Shown: in pieces, positions 53,825 to 64,000 of the stretch
Numbering within the stretch: position 1 is the stretch's first letter
How the letters are laid out: each line of letters begins with the position of its first letter
NCBI GenBank assembly: GCA_034231615.1
Contig: CM067309.1
Coordinates: 27,241,661-27,305,660 of the forward strand
Length of the DNA: 64,000 nt
From: Meghimatium bilineatum
Taxonomy: Eukaryota > Mollusca > Gastropoda > Stylommatophora > Philomycidae
Direction: 5' to 3'
The notes under the pieces: model-generated
Databases searched by the model: none
What the model was told of the DNA's origin: nothing
What the model saw: only the letters and a program-made list of their open reading frames with translations
Translations under genes and position numbers: made by a program

Positions 53825-53884
53825 GTCATGGCTTTCATCATCATCTCATTAATTTCCATCATACATCTATATAAGAGAAAAGGA

Positions 53885-55280
53885 AATCACCTAGCTTGAG
53901 ACAACCATTGAGGCATATCCTTGCTCTCTATAGCAGGCAAGATTCTGGCTAGGGTCCTGTTAAACAGACTGCAAGCCCATCCTGAGACAGGACTCCTCCC
54001 AGAGAGCCAATGTGGCTTCCGACAGGGCAGAGGTACTGTTGATATGATTTTCACTGCCAGACAACTCCAGGAAAAGTGTCATGAACAGAACATTGGTCTC
54101 TACAGCACATTTGTCGACCTAACAAAGGCATTCAAAACTGTAAATCGCGAAGGACTATGGAAGATCATGGCCAAATTTGATGTCCCGAAAAATTTACCAA
54201 CATGGTTCGCCAGTTCCATGATGGTATGACAGCATGTGTGCAAGATGACGGCAAAACCTCAAACCCCTTTCCAGAGACCAACGGCATAAAACAGGGTTGC
54301 ATCATGGCCCCGACGCTCTTCACATGGTTTTCTCTGCCATGTTTATGATGCCTTTCGGAATAACAGTACAGGAATTTGTTTTCGCTACAGAGCTGACGGA
54401 GGGCTATTCAATCTTAGTAGATTGAAGGCCAAGACCAAAACTAAGACAGACATTGTGTTCACCGACGGTTGTGCATTAAATGCTACCAGTCTAAAAGACA
54501 TGCAATATAGCATGGACCTCTTTTCTTTGACCTGTGAGACCTGTCGGCCTCACCATCAGCACCGTAAAGACTTTAGTAATGTATCAACCAGTGCCAGGTG
54601 TCCCCTACACAGAGCCAGTGATCACAGTAAAGGGACAAAAACTTAATACTGCCAATAAGTTTGTATATCTCTGCAGCACACTATCACAAACTGCGACAAT
54701 TGATGAGGATGTTGCCCTGCATATTGCTCATACCAGTGCAGCATTCGGGAGCCTTCGTGCCAATGTCTGGATCAGGCGTGGTCTCAGTCTGACAACTAAG
54801 TTGGACGTGTACCGCGCAGTGGTTCTACCAACACTGCTGTATGCTGTGTCATCCTGGACTGTCTATGCGAGACACGTTCAACAGCTTAACGCTTTTCATC
54901 TTCAGTGCATACGAAACCTCATGGGAGTACGTTGGCAGGATCGTGTACCAGATACGGAAATTCTTCAGAAGTCCCATATGCAAAGCATCCATGCAATGCT
55001 GACTAGGTCCCAACTCCGCTGGACTGGCCACATCGTCCGTATGCCAGACAAGCGCCTTCCAAAGAGATTATTCTATGGGGAGCGAAGGTAAACGTTCAAG
55101 TGGAGGGCAGTAAAAGCTCTTCAAGGATCACCTAAAAATCGGACTCATCGGGCATCTACGAACTCACAAACCAAATTAGTTAATTATCAATATTAATTAT
55201 TATTATTATATATTATTTTTTTCCCATCGCATTTAATGTTTTTCATGCCATGCTCATCTTCACTTGCGAAGGAGGAACAC
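53885..55280 (+). pseudogene. LINE Y copy 2: RT palm to 3' UTR
   Basis: Frame 53921-54229: LLPESQCGFRQGRGTVDMIF, TFVDLTKAFKTVNREGLWKI (motif A, Asp to Lys change after AF). Motif C region is degenerate (VFTDGCALNATS at about 54460). Frame 54534-55091: NKFVYLCSTLSQTATIDEDV, NVWIRRGLSLTTKLDVYRAV, RWTGHIVRMPDKRLPK. A deletion of about 200 bp relative to copy 1 joins ..HLKIGLIGHLRTH. 3' end at ggaacaccttcatcatcatc. Confidence 0.85.
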
Positions 55281-55284
55281 CTTC

Positions 55285-55625
55285 ATCATCATCATTTAGT
55301 CCTTGTTTGTTCAAGGCTATCTTGATGTTTTCTATTCACCATTTTCTTGGTCTACCTTTGGCTTTACACCTGGATATTCATTTGCTATATGCTCTTATTG
55401 GTATTTGGTTTGAGTAGTCTCATAAAGTAACCGAACCATTTAACTTGCTGTCTCTCAATATTTTCAATACATGATATTATACCAACTCTTTTCCTAATTT
55501 CTTCATTTCTTATTTATCTAGTTTGGTAACCATTGCAATTTTTTTCAGATACTTCATTTCACAGTTAACTTCATTCTTTTTCAGCAACACATATATCAAC
55601 TTCTGATCATCCAAATCTATTGTGG
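55285..55625 (-). pseudogene. LINE C-terminal remnant, adjacent to LINE Y 3' end
   Basis: Minus strand: VKWFGYFMRLLKPNTNK and KGRPR-like sequence near 55340-55440, then VNCEMKYLKKIAMVTKLDK upstream. It shares the catcatcat junction with LINE Y copy 2: two LINE 3' ends meet tail to tail. Confidence 0.6.
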
Positions 55626-55877
55626 ATGATGAACATGTATGAATGATGGACAAAGGAACACAACACAGGAATTTTAAAAATGTGTTATGAAGCACACTAA
55701 GATTTGGTATAAGTGTACAAATACAATAATCCCTCATTCAAGAGTATTGTGAAATAGGGTATTAGGTTTGTGTTTGTTTATCAATAAACAACATACCTGG
55801 GGTTGCTGTGGTCAGCATAATGTATATTTTTTTCAATTAAAGACTAATCTTTAATGGAAAAAAACAAACATTTGGTA
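55626..55877. other. No recognised feature
   Basis: A minus-strand ccccag|gtatgt donor-like site at about 55795 has no convincing exon attached. Confidence 0.35.
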
Positions 55878-56375
55878 GCATATCTTTTCAGAATGTACTG
55901 TAGTCATCAAACCAGTATTTTTTCTGAGATTTTCTTGGCATGGGCCACTGGGCAGAAAGGTGTCATTCAGATAGAGTCATAGAGCGTCAAAGAGCACGGT
56001 GAGACAGTAAGGCACCCTGGTCATCTACTGCACCCAGACACACACTCAGTCATCTTGCCACTGAGATATGTGGAGTGGCAAGAGAGTAAGGTTGACGACA
56101 GTGCGCAACTCTCCCTCACTTTAATCAAATTTCATAGCGCAACAGCAATATAAATTATGTTTAGTAGTTTGCCATTGCTTTCGGAATGGTCCGGATGCAC
56201 AATTGCCTGCTGCGGGATTCTCACACAGTGCCTTGGTTATTTCATCACAGATCTGTACCACGCCGCCACAGAGCTTGGACTAAACTTTACTTTTCTCAAA
56301 ATATCTGGTAACCATTTTTTAGGATGGATTGACCTAGGAGCCATTGGTGCTCTAAAAATATTTCTGTTTAACTAG
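55878..56375 (-). mobile_element. SINE S2 copy 2, split by the 205-bp repeat
   Basis: S2 tail (gcatatcttttcagaatgta) at 55878-55937 and S2 head (tggcggcgtggtacag.., ttgtgcatccggaccattcc) at 56150-56275, separated by 55939-56142. Confidence 0.6.
55939..56142. repeat. 205-bp direct repeat, copy 2
   Basis: Matches 53620-53824 with only a few differences; inserted within SINE S2. Confidence 0.9.
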
Positions 56376-56396
56376 AAAATTAATTGAACACTTTTC

Positions 56397-56512
56397 TTCA
56401 CCCTTGTGTTGCCAAGGTCTGAAAGGGGAGCAAATAGCAACACTGTTGCTATTTTCGTTGCTATCTTCTATGCACCTTGTCCTACGAGGTGACTAAGGTG
56501 ATTATGAGGTTA
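56397..56512 (+). mobile_element. SINE S1 copy 4, 3'-truncated
   Basis: cacccttgtgttgccaaggtctgaaaggggagcaaa.. then a gtgactaaggtgattatgagg block; the second half is missing. Confidence 0.6.
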
Positions 56513-57195
56513 CCAGCAAGTACGGTATGGAAATCAATACAGATAAGAGCAAAATCTTGGTAAACAGCAGAGGCACAGAAAACCAGACTAATATCGTGAT
56601 GAATGGACATAAGCTTGAGGTGGTGAATACCTTCAAATACCATGGATCTAGTATATGCAGCGATGGCTTTAGCGTCCTTGTCAAGGCTAACTGTGATTTG
56701 GAAAAGCAACATCATTGTTGGAGTGCAAATCAAACTGTATAAGTCACTGGTGCTTTCTGTTGCATTGTATGGTTGTGAGAGTTGGACACTCACTGCGGAC
56801 ATGGAGAGAAGATTACAGCCTTTCGAGTACAAATGCTACAGGCGAATTCTACGAATTTCCTATAGGGAACATAAGACCAATATGTACGTGAAAAATAAAT
56901 TAGAGATGTGTGTAGGTGTTCAGGAGCCATTGCTTTCAATAGTGAAATGACAAAAACTAGCATGGTTCGGACATGTATGCATTCCCATTTCCTTGTCAAA
57001 AACAATACTGCAGGGAACTGTCGAGGGTGGAAGAAGCAGAGGAGAGAAAATAAAGGCATGGACAGACAACATCAAGGAATGGACAGGGCATGATATTTCC
57101 ACACTCATCCGCAGTGCTGAGGATAGAATTAGCTGGAGGACTCTGTGTGCTGAGGAATCCAATGTGGTACCCCTACGACCCTGAAGGGTTACAGG
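56513..57195 (+). pseudogene. LINE RT C-terminal third
   Basis: YGMEINTDKSKILVNSRG (motif D), VVNTFKYHGSSICSDG (56527-56742), VALYGCESWTLTADMERRLQ (56642-56950), SRGEKIKAWTDNIKEWTGHD to NVVPLRP-stop at 57182. Two frameshifts. Tail: taggtttattgattgattgatta, an (attg)n 3' end near 57196-57218. Confidence 0.8.
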
Positions 57196-57234
57196 TTTAT
57201 TGATTGATTGATTAATTAGGAAGCCAGCGGACAA

Positions 57235-57480
57235 ACTACTGAGCTACCACGACCCCATTATGTTAAAAATTAGTAACATATCCTATTCAGGATGTAGCCA
57301 TTGATGTATCATTTTGTGGCTATAGTAATTTTCTAGGCAATATAGATACATTCTGCTTTTTTCCATTGCTTTCTGAATGGTCTGGATGCACAATTTCCTG
57401 CAGCAGGATATGAAACCAGTAACTTGGCCATCATACAAGTGCTCTATACCACGCCATCAGAAAGCCTGACTATTTTATTT
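57235..57480 (-). mobile_element. tRNA-derived SINE S2, copy 3 (most complete)
   Basis: Minus strand: tggcgtggtatagagcac, B-box-like ctggtttcatatcctgc, then ttgtgcatccagaccatt and the tail gctacatcctgaataggata. Confidence 0.65.
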
Positions 57481-57535
57481 ACCCGGTATTATGTTGTCTA
57501 TTTTATTTTTATCTTATAGAGTAATACAGTTGATA

Positions 57536-57810
57536 GTGAGCTTGCTTTCTATCACTGAGTTACAGCGTGCCAGGTTCGAAACCACGTCCGGACAAACAAA
57601 ATAAATCCGGGTTGTGATTTCTCGCTTGACACGGCCACTCCTCCAGTCCATTTAGCTGTAAATGAGTCCCTGACGTATGAGTTAGGGGAGGTAGTGACAG
57701 CAAGGAAGAGAACTGGCCACCCCACCTAATAGTTGCTGTGGCTTAGTACATGAAGAGTTATCTTCATCCCCGACGGCAGGTTGCTGCCATGGGACATACC
57801 TTTACCTTTA
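57536..57810 (+). mobile_element. tRNA-derived SINE S4
   Basis: Head gcttgctttctatcactgag with B-box ccaggttcgaaacc (57570-57583), body, and an accctttaccttta-like end at about 57793-57808. Single copy in the window. Confidence 0.7.
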
Positions 57811-58302
57811 GAGTAATACAGTCACATCTCATTATAACAACTTCGTTCAACCCAACATAATATGTATGAAATAACAGAAATTTGCTATATACAGTAAATA
57901 AATTAAAGAATAAATATAATTGGAAATTTTGAAAAGTTCTGTTAAAAAGAGAAATTTGTTATAAAAGGATGAGTAATTGGGGGATTACACTGTGTTTTCA
58001 ATGAAAATGGTGTTAACAAACCAATGAGCTCAGAGCTTAAAGTGAACTACCGGTATGTCTCACATGTTAGAAGATGATTGTTTATTTGGAGCACTATCCT
58101 ATAGAATATGAAATTACTCCCTTTGTCTATGAGCATGTAGCTCTTTACCTTTCTGATGAAAACACATGTCCTCCTTTGTTGTGATGTGGTAACTAAGTCA
58201 ACACCTGGGCTCTTAAAGGTTTGTTGTTTTAAATGGCATTGTTGTCTTAGGGGGTTTACTGATACATGTTTGGTCCCATCTGGGACATTAGTCAGGGCCT
58301 GG
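57811..58302. other. No recognised feature
   Basis: AT-rich, short frames only. Confidence 0.45.
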
Positions 58303-59335
58303 ATTAGTTAGTTAGTCGTCGGATCATCATCACTGCAAACTGGACACGTCCATAGTTGCTCTGATCTCTCCCTGAGTGTATCCGCCATTACACTTTTACT
58401 GACAGTACCGGTCCTATGCTGGTTGACCATCACTCTTCTGCGCCCTCCAAAATTTTCACTTCTAGCAACACTGCATTTCAAACCCCCCTGATCTTTAATC
58501 CTGGCCACTGAAGAGGAATCATCATCCACACTAGTCTCACTCTCACGTGTTATATATCTTAAGGAGTTCAAAACGTCAGCACGATCCATTACCCCATTCG
58601 TGCAATGGTGCCAGTTGATATGCTCTTTCTTGAAAATGCACATGCCCTGGCACGAAAATAAGTGTAACCACTTTCAGCCTCGCCTTTCTCAAGGCCTCAA
58701 TCCACTGTTCGTGAACGAGACCTACTTATACCTTCCTAATCATACTCATAGAGTCACTCAAGATGCAGACCTGCATTACCTTCTGTGTGCATACTCGCTA
58801 AAATGCCCTGGTCACCGCCATTCTCACTGACCAAAGTCTGCACTTCTTTCTTCACAGCTGTGGGTGGGACAACATTCTCTGCTAAGAGATATTACTACTC
58901 TCAAACAAGTCTAAAAATCTGTGGGTAGACAGATTCTGCATCTGCTGCCACATCTTGCAATCTGCACACGCTTTGTATGACATCCTCAGCATGTCCCATT
59001 CACGACTTCCCTCTCTTAAGTCTGCTGCCTTTAACTTTCTGTATTTCGGAGTACAACGGGTGTTCCTTATCTGCATGTATTTCAAGGTGTGCCAGTGCAC
59101 GGCAATACTACATTATTGGTACTAATCTGTGCACTGCTGTTGGATAGTCAAGTAGGTACCGCATAGCTCTTGTCGATGTGTCTCTTGTGCACCCAAGTAT
59201 GATATGCATTCTGGATTCTATCCAGTCTTTCGATCTGAGTTTGGCTAAGAGTCAGAATCGCCAGTTCATATTCCACCACAGCCACCACCAAACCCTGGTA
59301 CAAAACAAAGGGCCTGGATTCACTCAAGGTAGATA
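58303..59335 (-). pseudogene. I-type LINE copy 4, internally deleted
   Basis: Minus strand from 59335: LYQGLVVAVVEYELAILTLS, QTQIERLDRIQNA, degenerate thumb to 58880, then (after loss of most RNase H) DRADVLNSLRYITRESETSV, RTGTVSKSVMADTLRERSEQ, CPVCSDDDPTTN and an (acta)n tail at about 58303-58318. Same order as 10.18-11.35 kb with a deletion. Confidence 0.85.
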
Positions 59336-59614
59336 TGTACCTCTTCGCCATTCATGATCCTTGGTGAGGGCATCAATATTAGACAAAAAAGTGGGGTAGA
59401 CAAGAAAAGAGAAAGAAAGAGACCTTTTCTATACCACCAAGCACTCTGTCACTCCCATAGCAAGCTTTGTTTAAAACAGGTATCTTGTAAAGGTGTTGCT
59501 ATGGGCGCATTTGTGCATGATGGATTTGATGCAAGAAGCCTAGTATCGACTAGACAGTAGCTTCTGCAGCAATTAGCTGCTCCTAGACTGTGAGAGGCTG
59601 TTATGGAATGCTTC
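59336..59614. other. No recognised feature
   Basis: A plus acceptor-like aaaacag at 59480 opens a short frame (CKGVAMGAFVHDGF) without further support. Confidence 0.35.
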
Positions 59615-60480
59615 ACATAGTTAGTTAGTTATTCCTCTAGGGCCAAAGACGGCACATAGGGCGGATATCATAGATTTCCATATCTCTGGTTTCATTGTAA
59701 TTTGCTTTAGATCTTCATTGTTTCTGATACCGATGGTGAAATGTTCCCTTGTAATGTGATAACCACACATGCAGAAGATGGATTCCTGATGGACAAATAA
59801 AGTGACTATTTTCTTACAGAGTGGATGCCCTATAAACAAGCTGTTCTTGAATTCTAGGAACAGTGAGTTCTACGTAAAGTTTCTTTTGGTCTTCCTCATT
59901 TTTTCTTGCCTTTTACCACATCAAAGCTTGACAGGGGAGTCTTTCAGTATCCATTCGTGCCCGATGTAATTCCAGCGACGATTCCTAATATAGGTGGATA
60001 CATATTCTTGTTTGGATTCTTGTCTGACAACTGTGTTTGATTTGAAGTCTGACCAATGTATGTTATGTTCAGTAGCCTTCTAAGACTTTTATTTTCAAAG
60101 GTGTTTAGTCTTTGCTCTAATTTTGATGTTGCTTTCCAACTTTCGCATCCATATGTTAATGTTGGAATTATGCAGGAGTTGAAGATTTTGAGTTTTGTGT
60201 TATTTCTTAGTGTTTTTGAATGCCAGATATTTGATAGTTAGAATGAGTTAGCAGCCAGTGCAATACGGTGTGATATTTCTGTTGATGAATCTCCTGTTGT
60301 TGATAACTTGCTGCCAAGGTATGTGAAGTTGTTGACTTTTTCAAAAGTGTTGCCGTTCAGTTTGATGTCCGTTGGTAAGGTCGAATATTTTCGTTTTGGA
60401 TGTGTTGATTTCAAGCCCAAGTTGTGCAGAGAATAATTGCAGGCTGTTTGTTTTTTTCTTGGGCATCTTCGTGAGTTGAG
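59615..60480 (-). pseudogene. LINE RT C-terminal fragment with (aact)n tail
   Basis: Minus strand: NTFEKVNNFTYLGSKLSTTG (60420-60238), YGCESWKATSKLEQRLNTFE near 60150, later MISALCAVFGPRG near 59640 and an aactaactaac tail at 59618-59632. Same group as 18.2-19.6 kb. Frameshifts throughout. A block at 59788-59860 (gatggacaaataaagtgactattttc..) is repeated at 60680-60760. Confidence 0.75.
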
Positions 60481-60939
60481 CTAAGTAACGCTAGGTTGTC
60501 TGCAAAGTAGAGATCTTCCAGACTTCACATAGTCCTTGACCGCAACTTTCAGCCCAGACCCTACTTATTCCGTCCGCCCCTGAGTCACTGGTAAAACATG
60601 AAGACCTTCAACATGGTTTGTCTAATAGAACCTGCAAATCTTCTGCATGTGTGGTTATCAAAATAAAAGGGTATGGTGTCTGATGGACACATAAAGTGAC
60701 TATTTTCTTACAGAGTGGTTGACCTATAAACAAGCACAAAGATTATGCTGTTCTTGAATATGAACATTATATTACCAATGAGTGCACTTATGCTTGTGAT
60801 ATACTGTGCCATTGTTTATTTGTCCTTTGCCATGCCTGAATATCATCAGTATCCTCTAACAATAGGCTGTCTCCTATTTTCTCATGGGAAATATTACAAC
60901 TTTTTTTTTTCTTCAAGTCAGGACTTCAACTTTTGCTAA
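60481..60939. other. Mostly unassigned; short direct repeat at 60680-60760
   Basis: The block at 60680-60760 (gatggacacataaagtgactattttcttacagag..) repeats 59788-59860. No gene recognised. Confidence 0.4.
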
Positions 60940-63900
60940 ACTTTTTCCAAAAAAAAAGACATTTTGACCAGAAGACCTTTATCAAGAACACAACATAACA
61001 CAATGAATAAAAAAAACACCAATGCCACTGTCCACGTTTCTTTACTTCTTTCGTTCGCTAATAATGTCTATATCTGCAGTGTTGTTTCTTGTATAAATTG
61101 GACAGTGTTTTCCATTTCTTGTTTTGTACCCTAAAGTTTAACATTCATTGGTGTATCAGAAGGCCAGTATGTGCATCTTAATGTGTCATAGTTTGCACAT
61201 TCTTGAAGGATATGTTCTGAAGTCTGGTTGACTTGTCCACAATTACACTTTGCTGTTGTGCCAATTTTAAATTTTGTATACATATGGCTGTTTAGTCTAT
61301 TGTGTCCAGTTCTCAGTCGAAATATGATGACCTGTTCTTGTCTGTTAAGTAGGTGGTAGTCGTCCCGTGGGGGTAAGTTAGGCTTTCGTTGTGCCTCTAT
61401 CATGGATTTCTTTTGGTGATAACTGATTGGTTCATCCGGTTGCTGCATGTTAGCACCTTCCTTGGCGAGTTGATCAGCTCTCTCATTTCCTGCTATTCCA
61501 CAGTGTGATAGAATCCATTGCAGTATAACTCTACACCTATTTTGTACTATGGACAATACCTCTTTTAACTCTGGAAGTTTATTGGATTGTAATGCCTCTA
61601 GTACTGACCTTGCATCTGTAAAGTATTACAATAGGGTGTGAGGTCCTGTCCAATGTTAACAGTTTCTCTGCAGCTGTATAAATAGCTTTGACTTCAGAGT
61701 CATAGTTGTTGCAGTAATTCACTGTAGGTATACAAGTGGTATCAGTGGTGCCATCTGGGTATTCTACATATACACCACTTCCTCCTTTTTTACTGCATTC
61801 TGTGCTGATCCATCTGTATATACTCTGGTCCATAGATCACTTGGGTAAACATCATCAAGGAAACTGAGAGCTGCTACTCTTTTCTGCAGATTATTCTGAT
61901 GTTCATCCCCATGCACAACTGCTATTGTTGTTTGGATAGTCACTGGTAGGTATGTCCGTTTTTCCCATGGGGTGTGTTCTGGTTGAGATGTCAGTGGTAT
62001 TGTTACCTCTGGCAGATCTGATAACTGTCTACGCAGACGCTTGGCCTGGTGTATGAAGCTGCTTCTTTTAAGCCGTCTTTGTGACAGATTCTGGAATCTT
62101 TCCTTCATTGGGTGACTATGGTGGGAAAGAAACTTTTCTCCATGAATTATAATTTTAGTATCTCTACGCTCTTTCAATGACTGCATCCCTTCGATATTCT
62201 GCATTTCTATGATTGGTGTGGATCTCATTGCGCCTGTAATGATTCTAAGTGCTTGGTTCTGTACTCTATCTAGGTTTTGTAGTGTAGTGTTTGATGATGA
62301 ACTCCATGCTGTAGACCATATTCCAAGTGTGGTCGAATGGCTTGTTGGTATACATTTTTTAGAATTCTTTCATTAGCTCCCCAAGTTGTCTCACTCAGTT
62401 TTCTTAGTATAGCTATCTTCCTTCTAGCCTTTGTTTCGGCTTTGCTGATATGATGTTTCCATGTCATTTTGGCATCAAATGTTACACCAAGATATGTGGG
62501 TTGGTCATCTACCTTTAAGATAGTTTTATTTACATAGATGTTTCCTGCTCTTTGTTTTGGTGAAAGTGTAAAAAGGGTTGTTGCTGACTTCTCTATATTG
62601 ATACTCACACACCATTTGTCAGCCCAATTAGTCAAAATGTCCATGGCTCTCTGAAGCATTTTTGTGGCAACCATGGCGCTCTCATGTGTGCACCATAGAA
62701 CCAAGTATCTGCATATAGTGCTGCCTTAGTTCCACAGGGTATTTCTTCAATTAGATCATTGATAAATATGAGAAAAAGAGTGGGTGATAGAACTCCTCCT
62801 TGAGGCACTCCATGGCATAGTAATACTTTCCCTACTTTTTTTGCCATTTACTTGTACTCTGGCTCTTCTAATGTGAAGAAAGGCTTTCGTCCATCTATAC
62901 ATATTTCCACATATCTTGTAATTTCCCATTTTTTTGAAGCAATCCTTCTTTCCATACTTTATCAAAGGCCTTCTGTATCCATGCCACTAAAACTTATTTT
63001 TTTGTCTTGGAAAGCATCCTCAATTTCCTGTGAGAGGCATGTGGTTTGATCCTCTGTGGAGTAGCATTGCCTGAAACCTGCCTGCTGTGGTGCAAGGAAT
63101 TTTCTACTTTCCAGGTGAAATTTTAGTCTTAGGTTTATGATGCGCTCCATTGTTTTGCACAGGCAACTTGTAAGACTAATTGGTCTGTAGCTAGTTGGTG
63201 TTGTTCCATCTTTTCCAGGTTTAAGCAAAGGGACCATAATTGATTCTCTCCAGATTTGTGGTATTTTCCCAGTAGTCCAGATAATATTTAGGATGTCCAA
63301 TAGTTTCCTTCTGGCTGTTGTTCCTAGATTCTTTATCATTTCATTTGATATTTCATCAATACCTGGGGACTTATTAAGCTTTAGTTTATAGACCGCTAAT
63401 TCCAATTCACTATATGTGAACAATGTATCCATAATTTCATCTGCGCTGTTTTCATCACTGATTCTAGTCTGAGCATGTTCTAATTTACTTTTTTGGTCGC
63501 TCCGCACTGTATGCTGTTTCTCTGGACTAATTTCAATATTGCAGTCTTGAGCAAATATCCTAGCGAAATTATCTACTGCTTGCTGTCCTGTAATCATTTT
63601 GCCATTCTGTACGAGTGTTATGTTTGTGCTTCTTCCTGTTCCCTCATCATTTAGTTGTTTGACCAGTTTCCACAGTTTTCTTCCATCCTTTTCAAAATTT
63701 AAGGATTCTGTTTTCTCTTTCCAGCTCTTTCTTCTAGCTTCTAGTTTGGCTTTTTGGAATTTAGCTTTTGCGTGTTGTTGTTTGTTGTGATGTTCCTGGC
63801 TTGGGTTATTTTCCACTTCCGTCCGTGCTTTTTCTAATTCCTCTTGCAGCAGTTCTACTTGTATTGTTTGCGTGCTCCTCTTGGTATTGCTTCCTTGACA

Positions 63901-64000
63901 GCTTGATGAATACATTTATTGAACTCTTTGACTATGGCATTTATGTCTTTTCCTTCCATATCTATTTGTCCAGCTAAAACACTACTGCGGTGTTTAAATA
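60940..64000 (-). mobile_element. LINE N2 (I/Nimb-type), RT + RNase H, runs off the right edge
   Basis: Minus-strand element of more than 3 kb. 3' end near 60940 with the PLE-like motif ttgataaaggtcttctggtc at about 60960-60985. The 5' side is still coding at 64000. A shorter copy is at 48.1-49.2 kb. Confidence 0.85.
61131..63998 (-). pseudogene. LINE N2 polyprotein (RT, RNase H, Cys knuckle), frameshifted
   Basis: Frame 63915-62962: Lys-rich start, LNKSPGIDEISNEMIKN, VPLLKPGKDGTTPTSYRPIS, QQAGFRQCYSTEDQTT, with motif A lost at a frameshift. 62847-62632: GVPQGGVLSPTLFLIFINDL, then ALYADTW (YADD changed to YADT). 62704-62270: PTYLGVTFDAKMTWKHHISK. RNase H: RVYTDGSAQNA (61850), SEVKAIYTAAEKLL, ILSHCGIAGNERADQLAKEG (61490). 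C-terminal CNCGQ..EHILQEC (61230). At least four frameshifts; inactive. The frame is open at the window edge, so the true start is outside. Confidence 0.85.

Noticed and set aside
55780..55830. Minus-strand ccccag|gtatgt as the donor of a missing N-terminal exon of the synthase
   Set aside because: The attached sequence is AT-rich, contains poly-A and stops, and shows no presequence-like coding.
53620..56142. The 205-bp direct repeats as LTRs of a retrotransposon
   Set aside because: The interior is a LINE Y copy and other debris, with no gag, protease or integrase, no tRNA primer site next to the repeat, and the second copy lies in a SINE.

Overview
This is eukaryotic, animal-type DNA. It is AT-rich, has GT-AG introns, and is packed with degraded retrotransposons and DNA transposons. 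Nothing bacterial (operons, ribosome binding sites, CRISPR) is visible. The element mix (Penelope-like elements with GIY-YIG endonuclease, RTE-type LINEs with ATG-repeat 3' tails, I/Nimb-type LINEs with RNase H, piggyBac, hAT, several SINEs, long TA microsatellites) suggests an invertebrate, perhaps a mollusc or other lophotrochozoan. That placement is inference only.

The one host gene I can support runs on the minus strand through most of the window. Five exons (a to e: 51033-51176, 44276-44320, 31687-31825, 26890-27043, 17732-17873) join with consistent codon phase and good splice sites. Together they encode the central part of an RluA-family pseudouridine synthase resembling mitochondrial RPUSD4/RPUSD3. 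The first exon(s) and the C-terminal exon(s) were not found. Almost everything else from 17.7 to 51 kb is transposon debris in its introns.

Region by region: 0.6-15.4 kb is a large near-palindrome built around Penelope-like copies, with an RTE fragment in both arms and a nearly intact I-type LINE (8.84-11.36 kb) inserted in one arm. 15.2-17.7 kb holds TTAA-flanked and piggyBac remnants and tandem duplications. 18-27 kb is an intron with a LINE, TA repeats and a full-length RTE (21.97-25.41 kb) nested in another LINE with a 12-bp target-site duplication. 27-32 kb holds a TA-flanked transposon, a TTAA element splitting an old LINE, and an old RNase H LINE. 32.5-35.9 kb is a nearly full-length RTE with an intact RT frame. 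36-44 kb has SINEs, unknown 108-bp-type repeats in inverted blocks, piggyBac, RTE and hAT remnants. 45-51 kb is a nest of LINE, SINE and Penelope-like hairpin insertions. 51-64 kb has two copies of a second RTE-like family, several SINEs, and at the right edge a 3-kb RNase H LINE.

No element looks fully intact. Closest to intact are the I-type LINE at 8.84 kb (one in-frame stop) and the RTE at 32.5 kb (intact RT frame, broken upstream part).
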